64,000 nt of DNA from Eragrostis nindensis (Eukaryota > Streptophyta > Magnoliopsida > Poales > Poaceae). Under the pieces are notes generated by a model. That model did not search any database and had not been told where the DNA came from. It was given only the letters and a program-made list of their open reading frames with translations. A program made the position numbers and the translations under genes. Location: NCBI GenBank assembly GCA_012490785.1, contig JAAXCT010000456.1, positions 186,001 through 250,000 on the forward strand. The letters are read 5' to 3'. This document shows positions 1-9,883 of this stretch, piece after piece. Every line of letters starts with the position of its first letter. The stretch's first letter is position 1.

Positions 1-133
1 ATTTGTTTTATCATTAAAGAAAGTTGAAATATACCTTATAACTTTGCATATTTGAACTAATATTTTGAATAAGACGAATGACTAAACGTAGCGAAAAAAG
101 TCAATGACCTCAATAATTTAAAACCGGAGGAAG
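1..133. mobile_element. Right part of a Stowaway-like MITE, cut by the window edge
   Basis: The segment ends in GGAGGAAG followed by TA (134-135), as Stowaway MITEs do. Its interior (ttgaataagacgaatgac at about 65-82) closely matches the element at 2133-2365. The left end lies outside the window. Confidence 0.6.
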
Positions 134-831
134 TATAAGAGAAAGAGGAGTGAGAAGAATACTTTCTACTTTTTACTAGACGGTTGATATGTTGTATAAG
201 TGTTGTGTAAACAATTGTAGGTGAAGTGTTGTTGTTAGTTAGCATGCATATGATCCTTCTAATAATCTCTTTCAGACGATGTATAGTATGAGTTGTTTAA
301 ACCGTCTACGAATGATTTGTATGTATTTTTCAGACAACAGTTGTCTGAACCACTGTATATGCCATTGATCTTTATACTATATGCGAGTCATGAATGTAGT
401 TCATAGTTCACACAACTTTTTCTTCTCTTTGAGCCCCGATGAAGGCCAAAGCAAACCAAACAAAAGTTGGAGCCTTTTTCACTTGTCATATATCCTGCTA
501 AGAAGAATTACAAGGCAAGCAAAAGCTTTGACATTGCACTCTTCTAGGTACTCCCAGTATCTGTATCAGTTCATCTCAAAAAAGTTCGGTCCTCATTTTT
601 TTTAGGTGAGATCACACCGGCTTTCCATGGAGTTCATAACTTTAGAAGTTGATATCGACTTAGTATGTACACGCAGCCTTCACACTTACTTTATAGGCCA
701 TCGCACTATTTCTTCAGTGCCAAGGAACTAGAATAATTTATTTGTGAACTTTGCTAAGACAAATTTTAGTGTCAAACACTTCAACGGCCAGCCCTTTTTG
801 GCAGCTTTACCGGAAAAATAGATTTTTTTAA

Positions 832-1592
832 GTAAAATGCACTAGGGGTCCATGAACTTGTTTCCAAATGTCATCTAGGTCCATGAATTTTTATTTTGTA
901 GCTTTAGGTCCACGAACTTGTCTGTTTGTGTCATCCAGGTCCATAAACTTTTATTTTGGAGTTTTAGATCCACAAAATTATTTGTCTGTGTCATCCAAGT
1001 TCAATAACTTTTTTGTTCACACCATAACAAGAGTGACCAAAGTCAAGGCTGGTGAAACCTTGCTAGAGAAGGAGGCTTGCTCGTTCATGCATACGCATCT
1101 ACAATCACCATCCTCAGCATAAGCGTTTAAACTCAAGTTCACACCAAGGATCCTAATCCACGACGACGTGATGCGGCAAGGTCGTGTGTACTACGAGAAC
1201 TGCCACAAAAGGGAGCTCCAAGCAATATACATTCGACGGAGGAAAATGTCGATCGATAAACAACAATCGGAGGCACGAGATGATTTACTAGAATTCGAAT
1301 GGAAGGATAGGTCAGTAAGAAGTGAGACTCATATGCCAAGTTAACATAATGTGCGTATGTCAGGATTTAAATGCTTAGTGAAGGTGTATGGATGTGTTGT
1401 ACACCTCTTCACAAGTTTATGGACATAAATGACACAGACAAACAAGTTCACGGACCTACAGCTACAAAGTAAAAATTTATGGACCTAGATGACATAAACA
1501 GAAGAGTTTGTGGACCTAAAATTGCAAAATAAAAGTTCATAGACCTAGATGACACGGACAGATAAGTTCATGAATCTCCAGTGCATTTTACT
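832..1592. mobile_element. Foldback-type element with repeated subterminal units
   Basis: The ends are inverted copies: gtaaaatgcac..ggtccatgaactt on the left and aagttcatgaatctccagtgcattttac on the right. Each arm holds several diverged copies of a ~50-60-bp unit built around aggtccatgaactt and tgtcatccaggtcc; the right arm (about 1400-1592) has them in opposite orientation. The centre (about 1020-1390) is unrelated sequence. No transposase is visible, so it is probably a non-autonomous DNA element. Confidence 0.65.
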
Positions 1593-2132
1593 CTTTTTTT
1601 CTAGGCATGCTAGAAATAAAGCAGAGAGCCTTAGAAATTTTTTCTTTGATCAAACAAAGTGATGGCCGATCCTGTCGATTGAAATTGTGACAAGGTGGTT
1701 AAAAAAATATTTCATACGTTTCAAAAAGTTTGGCTGTGCTGTCTATTTTATTATTACTTTGTCGCTCTTCGCAAGAAACATATATTCTTAATTTGCCTCA
1801 AATACTTGAAGATCTTAAAAAGTTAAAAAGGTATATAATGCTGTAACAAAGTCAACCATTATAATTAGCATTGACATTACGACAAAATGTAGCGGAAATG
1901 CTTACACACGACTGCCGTGTCCGACTAAACAGTAGCAAGCAAGCAACGTTTCATTAATTGATTTTTCTAGCTCACCCCGTGTTAGACGTAAACATGGTCA
2001 TACACTATTGACGTAAGCTGCGGTCGTACGCATAGCAAGGTTCAAAATTGTAGTACTCAAATAGGTGATGCATACCAGACCTGGAAATATATATATTTTT
2101 TTGGCAGCACGCATAAATCAAATTAGAGCGTA

Positions 2133-2365
2133 CTCCCTCCGTTTTTAAATTATTGTCGTCGTTAACTTTTCTCATTACCTTTGATTGTTCGTCTTCTTCA
2201 TAATATTAGCTCAAATATACAAAATTATAAGTTATGTTTTAACTTTCTTTAGTGAAAAACAAATCATAACAAAATAAATAATAATTTTAAAAAATATTTG
2301 AATAAGACGAATGATCAAACGTAATAAAAAAAACAACAACGACGACAATTTTTAAACAGAGGGAG
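2133..2365. mobile_element. Stowaway MITE
   Basis: Terminal inverted repeats start CTCCCTCCGTTTTTAAATT and end AATTTTTAAACAGAGGGAG. They are flanked by TA on both sides (2131-2132 and 2366-2367), the Stowaway target duplication. The interior is AT-rich and non-coding. Confidence 0.85.
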
Positions 2366-2790
2366 TATTTCTTTAAAAACTAAGCATTGTATGGATAACG
2401 CCAATGCTTTTGCATGATGCTGCCATGCACTACGCATCATTGCTTGAACGGACCGTTTTGTTTGGTGTCCCACTAAAGTTACTCCAGTGCATGCATAAGA
2501 CTAACAACTTTATATCATTTGTTTTTGCTTTCGTGTCTTGTGGGATTCAAACATCATCCATTTAAGTGAATAGCATGAACAACTTTTTAAGAAATTAACT
2601 TGTTTGTTTTGTCTTAAATTAAATTTCATGAAACTATAACTGTTTGTGTGCGTGCGTTGAGTGTCTGAACTATACTGTGTAATCGTGAAAAAAATGGTTT
2701 GTGTCATTGTACGAGAGCCCAACGTCCAAGTACAAGCCATCTGTACACCTGATGGATGATTGTTCTATGTTCCAATTCTAAATATAAAGA

Positions 2791-3045
2791 TTGGGAAACT
2801 ACAACTTTTGATATCAAAATTTGAAAACTATCACAAATTTGACCTTATGGTCCAACAAACTACAACTTTTTGTGCCTGATCCCACTACTCTGTCTTAGTT
2901 TAGAAATAAAAGTTGTAGTTTTGTTTTAATACACTTGTGAAATTGGCTTATGGGACTAAACATAAAGGTTGTGGTTTGTAAAGAAGGTGTCAGAGTTGTT
3001 GTGGTTTTCTAAAACCGACACTAGAAGTTATAGTTGTCTGATACA
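2791..3045. repeat. Diverged inverted-repeat (MITE-like) element
   Basis: The left part (aactacaacttttgatatc) and the reverse complement of the right part (aactataacttctagtgtc) align over about 45 bases with moderate identity. Further acaactttt motifs occur inside. No target duplication was identified, so family and exact ends are uncertain. Confidence 0.4.
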
Positions 3046-3306
3046 CCAATTATAGTTGTGAATTTTACTCTTTAATCTTTGAAATAATATAAAATTTGAC
3101 ACCGGAAACAAGATTTACAGACAAATAAGGGCATCAGTGACTCGCTTTTACTCAATATAGTTGATAGCTTACACCTCCGCTAGATCTCAGGCGGTTTCAT
3201 ATTCTGAACTATATTTTTTTGTATAAGATATTCTGAATTATCTAAAGTTTATGTTCTTTTTTTGGCTCATTATGTTTCTTTCATTAAATATCCAATAATT
3301 TTGAGA

Positions 3307-3322
3307 GGGGGGGGGGGGGGGG
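3307..3322 (+). repeat. G16 homopolymer tract
   Basis: An uninterrupted run of 16 G followed by tgcgcg in AT-rich intergenic DNA. Run length may vary between accessions or by assembly error. Confidence 0.9.
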
Positions 3323-3779
3323 TGCGCGACTGAGATTGTATCTAGTCTTCCAAGCATTTTTGTGTTACCAACTTCAAAATACACTTCTAGAAAGAACAAT
3401 AAATTCCAAAAAAGATATATATCTCATATCTAAACACAAGTGGGTTAGCTCATTTCATACATGTTTTTTGTTGCATCAAACTTAGATGATGATAATGATG
3501 ATACGAAATATTCATTCATATTTTATTTTATTTTTATATCATTCTAGAGGCATTGTTTATAGTTAGTCTCATGGTAAGACCATATAAGAGATGGAAACAC
3601 TATACATGTTGTTGTGTTTGACTAGGATCCGCTCTTTCCTCGACTAAACTGTGTTAAAAAATCTAGTGAAGAAGGCGTTGATGAGTTTGACGACGAGTTT
3701 GACGACGGCAAATTCATCCTATTTGCATGTGGAAGGTTATTTGGTCTACCCTTTTTACGAAAAGGTTGGGTTTCAATTT

Positions 3780-3972
3780 CCCCCGGTCGTTCAGATCAGA
3801 GTTCTCGATCATGGCATATCCGTTTAGGATGGTGATCTTATATGGTGGAATTTGCGGCAATTTCAAAGTTTCTTGTCTCCCGTCAATGAAGTTGGCGTTG
3901 TTAGGATGGCTTATGTAATCAAGGGATGTAATATGCTTTAATATCAATAATTTTTTCCTTCTCAAAAGAAAC
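3780..3972 (+). mobile_element. 3' end of a non-LTR (LINE-like) retroelement, degraded
   Basis: This stretch aligns over its length with the reverse complement of 63797-64000. Shared blocks include cgttcagatc, gttctc, ggcatatccgt, ggatggtgatc, tttcttgtctccc and gatgtaatatg.ttaatatcaat, followed by an A-rich end. Repeated copies sharing a 3' terminus but varying in length are typical of LINE retroposition. No RT domain is present. Confidence 0.5.
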
Positions 3973-4240
3973 TGTGTTGACATATCAAAGTTTAGAGTAA
4001 ATGCACATTAATTACTGCAAGAAAAATGTACACGCGAAGTCTTGTCCTGGCAAGGTCTTACGCGCGAAGGGCCTAAAATCCTGGTCAATAATTCTGACTC
4101 CCTTATCGATCTAGACATCTAGTACTACCGATCTTCAATCGGAATAATTTTTCTATAAATAAGGCTGTAAGATAAGATGCTTAAAAAGGCTTTTTATCTT
4201 TTTTCTTTTAGATAATGAGACCAAATACTTCTTCAGAAAA

Positions 4241-4577
4241 TTTGGTGTGTTCGTTTCCAATCCAATAAATTTTAGACCTGTCACATCAAAAAAAATCTTC
4301 ATATTTAAAAATATTTTAATTAGTTTAATGACAACCTTTTTAACAGATGGGTGCTAATTGCGAGACGAATCTAATGAGCCTAATTAATCTATATTTTGCT
4401 ACAATGATGCTACAGTAACCATCTTCAAATCGCCTCTTAATTACTCTCGTTAGATTCGTCTCGCGAATTAGATGTGGAATTCTAAAATTAATTTTATAAT
4501 TTGATTTTGTTTAGTACATATAAAGAATAAGATTCTCTTTGATGTGACCTCTCTAAAATTTAGACCCGAACACACCC
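4241..4577. mobile_element. MITE-like element just upstream of the F-box gene
   Basis: The ends are inverted (ggtgtgttcg on the left, cgaacacacc on the right). The interior carries two inverted copies of a block seen in abundant rice MITEs: gcgagacgaatctaatgag (about 4359) and the opposing ttagattcgtctcgcgaa (about 4450), with a ctacagta core. No transposase is present. The element lies about 250 bp upstream of the F-box/kelch start codon and may contribute promoter sequence. Confidence 0.6.
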
Positions 4578-4836
4578 TAGAGTTTAAAGACAAAATTCAA
4601 AGAGTTGGACGGTGACCGGTGTCTGGTGAGACCTGGCTGACCGTGACTGACTACACAAGTCCACACCTGTCCACTGTCCGCAATTAATCAAATCAAAACC
4701 TCCTCCCCTCCCTCATTTCCCTGATCCGACCGGGGTTTTTGTCCAAAAAACCAACAGCTCCTCTCACCCTCCCCGGCGACCGACGGCTGCTGCGGCGAGA
4801 GCCCCCCGTCCGGATTCCTCGCCGCCCGATCTGGAG

Positions 4837-7800
4837 ATGGATGCCTCGTCCAGGCCGCCGCCGGCCCCCGGCGCCGGGATCCGCGTCCGCGCCCCGCTGG
4901 TGAGCTCGGCCCCCTTTTCCCTCTCTGTTCGCCGCTCAAAGGCGCCTGTTTATTTTTTTATCTCGGATTTAGAGGGGATTGTTGGGAGCAAAGGCGCCGC
5001 CTTTGATTGAAAGCTTCGATCTTTCGGCTAGCTGGTGGAGGTTTCGGCATGTGGGATTGGGGATTCTTGTGGATCCCGTCGCGGTTGCAGTTCTGGATCT
5101 GGGTGCTCGGTTACTCCGGGTCCTGAGGCTCTGGTTTGGTCAGTTCCGGTGTTGTTTTTGAGACACCGGGCTGTGGGGAATCGGTTGAGATGGAACTCGG
5201 GAACGGTCTCCCTAGTTGAGCTCTTATGTGAAATTTGTCGTCGAAATAGTTGGTGTGTGTAGTTGCTTGACTGCTTGTAGTTGGTAGTTGGTTTGTGGAT
5301 GGATGCTTGACTGCAATCTACTTGCTGGTTTGTGGATGCTGTCGATTGTCATGGAGTAGGGAAGAGTTGATGAGATTTGCATATTGTACCAGAGTCCTGT
5401 TTTTGCATAGTATGACTATTCGATGGATGCATTAGTGCACTCTAAGTTAGTTGCATGAACTTGTCCTCTGCTCAAGAGTGCTTTGTGCGCACCCCCAGTG
5501 ATGATCTAGGATCTCCTTTGCTTGTATTCTGCTCAAGCAATGAAATGCTCCTTTCCCACCTTAATCTGAAGAGATTTGATGGGAAAATGGTTTGCTGTTT
5601 CTGTGATTTCGATTATGGTAGTACCACACTGTAATGTATTCAGTCTGGTATGGCTTAGTTGTAGCACCCTAGGCACAAAGCCAGCTCGATGTTGCAAATC
5701 CCATACGAGATGGGCCACACAAACTCGACATTTTGCTTACGCTTGTGTCACCACTTTAAGACAATTGAACATGGGACTTAACCATGAACACATTGCCATA
5801 CACAGTCCTATCCAGAGGGGCCAGGTGTTATCTTTAGTAACTTTGGATTTGCATTTGTCCAAATACCATTTGAGGTTACAAAGTTCCAGATCCAATACAT
5901 GAATACAGGCTCTTCCCTTATAACTAGCCAAATACCCGTGCGTAGCCATGTCAGACGAATCAAATAATTACTAATTACAAGTGCATGCGATGTTCATTAA
6001 TAATCAAGACCATTACTAAGGTCCCAGATAGGACCTTGGATGTGTAATGAATCCTAGTACATTGAACACTCTACATAATATATAGTACTCCCGTCCAGAA
6101 ATATAGTGTACATTGAGTTTTGTCCTAAGTCAAACTTTTCTAACTTTGACCAACAATATCTAAAATATATATTATTTTAACGTAAAATAGTTATATATTA
6201 TGAAAGTCTATTTCATGATGAATCTAGTAAAAGCATTTTCATATTGTCAATCTTTTCGCTTTTCTAGATATTATTGGTCAAAGTTCAAAAAGTTTGACTT
6301 AAGACAAAACTCAATGTACACTATATTTCTGGACGGAGGGAGTACACTGGTGGTGGGTAAATAAATAGAAGGGGTTAGGTTGGTGGTGTTGTGGCAGATT
6401 GACCATCACCACCAACTCCAATTTTAAGACAGTAGAGATAAACCTTTCCTGTACCACTTTGATGGTAGATATGTATTACTGCTAAATTATTTGTGTTGGT
6501 GGACATATTCAAACCAACTGCTTGGTCTTTCAGCTGACTATCAACTTCCAAAACTCAACTAGCCCCTTCCTGGGACATGCATTTAGGCTCTAAATAGTGT
6601 ACTTTATCATGTCTTATTATCCTGTTTCATTTTCTGAAGTTCTGAAGGTGATTACATGATTTTTTATATTCTTGAGCAGGTTACCTGACTCACGAATCCC
6701 TGTAACCTGTAAAAGTAATGCGACCCTCTTGCAGTCATGCTCTTAAGCTATATTAGCTGTAAATCTCAAGCCTAAGGGCAGGAAACATATTTTTTTCACG
6801 ATTTGATTTGTCTTCATTGTTTTATTTGTCACAGGGTTTATGTTTTGTCTGTAACATTTTTTCATTGTTTTGTTCTTCACCTCAACATGTATCAATAGTT
6901 GTAGCTCATCAATTCGTCTTATCATGTACCATGTCATGCTTTTCCCCCCCAATACTGAGATTAATATTTTCTTTGGATTTGTCAGGTTGAGTCTGTATCC
7001 TGCTATTGCAGATTAGATACCGGCCTTAAAACTGTTGTTGAGGCTAGGAAATTTGTTCCTGGTGCAAAGATGTGCATGCAACCTGAGGTCAAACAAAACA
7101 AGCTCAAGTCAAGGGGCTCAAGGAAGGAAAGGAGCAGAATACAAGCACCACTTTTACCTGGTCTGCCAGACGACCTTGCTGTAGCCTGTCTTATTCGGGT
7201 TCCTCGAGTGGAACACCCCAATCTGAGACTCGTTTGCAAAAGATGGAACCGCCTTTTATCTAGAAATTACTTTTACTCCCTGCGCAAGAAGATTGGAGTC
7301 GCAGAAGAATGGGTTTATGTCTTTAAAAGGGACCGTGAAGGGAAGATATCCTGGCATGCCTTTGATCCGCTAAACCAGCTGTGGAAGTCGCTCCCACCAG
7401 TTCCACCAGAGTATTCAGAAGCATTGGGCTTTGGCTGTGCAGTACTGAGTGGTTGCTATTTGTACTTATTTGGTGGCAAAGATCCTTTGAGGGGCTCTAT
7501 GAGACGTGTTGTGTTCTATAATGCCCGAACAAACAAATGGCACAGAGCTCCAGATATGTTGCGGAAACGGCACTTTTTTGGTTCTTGTGTCATAAACAAT
7601 TGTCTCTATGTTGCTGGTGGGGAATGTGAAGGAATACAGAGGACATTGCAATCGGCTGAAGTTTATGATCCCAATAGGAACAGATGGACCTGTGTTACTG
7701 AAATGAATAATGGAATGGTGCCTTTCATTGGAGTTGTTTATGATGGAAAGTGGTTCCTGAAAGGACTTGACTCGCATCGCCAAGTAACTAGTGAAGTCTA

Positions 7801-8236
7801 CTTACCATCATCCAAGGTCTGGTCAGCCATTGATGATGAAATGGTTACAGGCTGGCGGAATCCGAGCATTTCTTTCAATGGACGGTTATATTCAGCTGAT
7901 TGCCGGGATGGCTGCAAGCTTAGAGTGTATGACGACACTACAGGAACATGGACAAGATTCATGGACAGTAAGCATCATTTGGGTAGCTCACGTGCCTTTG
8001 AAGCTGCAGCTTTGGTATCTCTCAATGGTAAGCTTTGCATTATCCGCAACAACATGAGCATAACTCTCGTTGATGTCTCGGACCCAACATTGAGTATTGA
8101 GACTGATAGTGCACGCATGTGGGAGACTGTTGCTCGGAAGGGCCAACACAGATCGTTTGTGGCAAACTTGTGGTCAACCATTGCAGGACGGAACCTGAAG
8201 AGTCACATTATCCATTGCCAGGTGCTGCAAGTCTGA
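4837..8236 (+). CDS. F-box/kelch-repeat protein (At1g55270-like)
   Basis: Two coding exons, 4837-4899 and 6986-8236, join in phase 0 to give 437 residues. The start is the ATG of MDASSRPPPAPGAG; the donor is CTG|gtgagc and the acceptor gtcag|GTT. An F-box lies at about residues 77-121 (LPGLPDDLAVACLIRVPR, then LRLVCKRWNRLL). Kelch-type repeats follow, with GG-containing turns (LFGGKDPLRGS, VAGGECEG) and W-x-x-x-x-x-M/P spacing (NKWHRAPDM, NRWTCVTEM). Family members are substrate receptors of SCF ubiquitin ligases: the F-box binds SKP1 and the kelch propeller selects the target. Length and N-terminus (cysteine-containing CYCRLDTGLKTVVEARKFVPG) resemble the Arabidopsis At1g55270 type. The substrate is unknown. 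The 2.1-kb first intron carries a Stowaway MITE at 6088-6342. Confidence 0.93.
4900..6985 (+). other. Intron 1 of the F-box/kelch gene
   Basis: A 2.1-kb intron with GT and AG ends. It contains a Stowaway MITE (6088-6342). Short ORFs inside it (for example 5576-5902) have no recognisable domain and no splice context. Confidence 0.85.
6088..6342. mobile_element. Stowaway MITE inside an intron
   Basis: Ends CTCCCGTCCAGAAATATAGT and ACTATATTTCTGGACGGAG are flanked by TA (6086-6087 and 6343-6344). The inverted repeats extend at least 40 bases each side (tgtacattgagttttgtc and its complement), so the transcribed intron could fold into a long hairpin. Confidence 0.9.
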
Positions 8237-9051
8237 GGACAATTGTTTTAAACGGGAAGGGAACATGATCAGATCAATGAAACAGCTCTCCAGTAAAAGG
8301 TTTGTTCAATGCCGTAGCAGAGAATCCTGGCAAAAGATGCTCATTGCCATATTGCTCGAACAAATCCTTGTTCATTGGAGAACCGAGCCAGAATCTCCAA
8401 CTAAGATTTTGGTAGAATTGGAAGATAAGGATTGGTAGGAAAAGTGTATCAGAATGTGAGTGTAAACAGAAAGTGAGAAGAAACCTCCCTGGTATAATGC
8501 GACTCTATTCAGCAGTAGGCACTGGAGGTTCTTCAATCAGTGGCAGGCAAGCAGAGAGAGTTGCATCGTCGAATGCTTCTTCATAATTAGAATTTCTAAC
8601 ACCAGCCTTTCAATTGGCACTGTAATTGTCTATCGTTGTTGTATCATAGGGCTGAAAGTTGGTGAATGTTGTAGTGTTAGGCTAGCTAGACTCCATGATT
8701 AGAAAAGGAATAAGCTTAATGGTTGTCGTACTTTTGAACTTCATTTTGCATGGCTGTTATGTTGCGATGTTCCTTGGTTGGAGGAGATTTTTTCGAAGTA
8801 GGCCATTGCTGAGCTACAACTCGCTCTGCCCATCAATTGTGCCATGCAATTGCCAAAATTGTCCATGGAGTTGGATGGTAAATCCAAGAGTCCTTCAGAT
8901 GCATTTCTTGCCCATCCTATAGCTTTTTTGGGAATGCAATATATTTTTCAATGGCATTGTACGTTCATTCTAAGCGAATGCCAGGCTTTGCAGCAACAAT
9001 TCGTGGTAACATAAGTCCGACTCGATATGGAGTGCTATGATTGCAATAAGG
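8237..9051 (+). other. 3' UTR and downstream region of the F-box/kelch gene
   Basis: No recognised gene. The first few hundred bases are probably 3' UTR. Nothing else is recognised before the MULE remnant, which reads toward the F-box gene from the other strand. Confidence 0.5.
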
Positions 9052-9840
9052 CTAACTAAGTATGCCTTCCTTCTTTACATACACAGGTGGTAGAATTTCA
9101 GTCCCATTAATTTGTCTTCTCCCATTGGCTCCGGTCACTACAAGGCCATATGTTGAAACAGCTTTACTGAATGCTTCAGTTGAGTAGCAGCTAGGTAGCA
9201 CACTTTCAGGCGGGATCCTCTCATGCCTTAGGCAAGATATTGCATGATTGCAGGGGATTCCAGTCAAGGCCGACCTCCCGCAATCACAATGCTTAGCTGT
9301 AATATCCTATGTATCGGAAATCCCTTTCATGGACTTAAAATACTCCCTGATCTGATGGTAATGAATAACACAACTTAGCAGCTTATGTATTTTTATGCAC
9401 CTTCTTCGATTCCTGATTTTTGGACAAAAAGGTCCTTGAAACTGGTCTGCCACCTCCTTTTGCTTGTTGTAGTGTCTGGTCATCAATTGCCTTTTGATTC
9501 TCTCAAGCATACTTAGTATAGGTAGCTCTCTTGCATCTAAGATGTCCTACAGGAGTTGTTCAACAATATGTCACACTTGGGAAACTCTGAGGAAAAAGCC
9601 CTTGACCATGTATTTGGTGGCATTTTTTTCTAACCACTCAAGCATCCTTGTTTAGAGCGGTCATATTTTCCATGTTAGTGTTCCACTCAGCCACTTAAGA
9701 GGATCTAGCACACACCCATAACTTAATCTTTAGAACTTCACCTTTGAACCGTACTTGGAAGTTAGAGTAAAGATGCCGAACACAACATCTATGCTCCGAA
9801 TCAGGAAATACTTGTTGAAGACTTAAAAGATACTGAATTA
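9052..9840 (-). pseudogene. Decayed Mutator-like (MULE) transposase, C-terminal part
   Basis: Read on the minus strand, fragments in order match the MULE/MuDR-type transposase layout. They are EHRCCVRHLYSNFQVRFKG (about 9808-9752), a NKDAWSWLEK-like segment, DARELPILSMLERIKRQLM (about 9537-9480), a tract with FCPKIRN, and the SWIM zinc-finger end GIPCNHAISCLRHERIPPES (about 9260-9202) ending in PPVYVKKEG. Reading-frame shifts and stops separate them, for example after the LRVSQV segment. The catalytic N-terminal part is missing. The remnant lies about 40 bp downstream of the NEN-A stop codon on the same strand, so NEN-A transcripts may run into it. Confidence 0.8.
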
Positions 9841-9883
9841 ATCAAGCGTTAGTTTCTTGGACCGTAAGAACTACGCCCTGGTC

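Larger units (their letters stand above)
134..4690. other. Intergenic, repeat-rich region without a recognisable gene
   Basis: No ORF here shows a known domain or a plausible exon chain. The region holds a foldback element (832-1592), a Stowaway MITE (2133-2365), a diverged inverted-repeat element (2791-3045), a G16 run (3307-3322), a LINE-like 3' end (3780-3972) and a MITE (4241-4577), each listed separately. The pieces between them (134-831, 1593-2132, 2366-2790, 3046-3779, 3973-4240) show nothing recognised. Confidence 0.6.

Noticed and set aside
5576..5902. 108-codon ORF
   Set aside because: It lies in the first intron of the F-box gene and has no recognisable domain.
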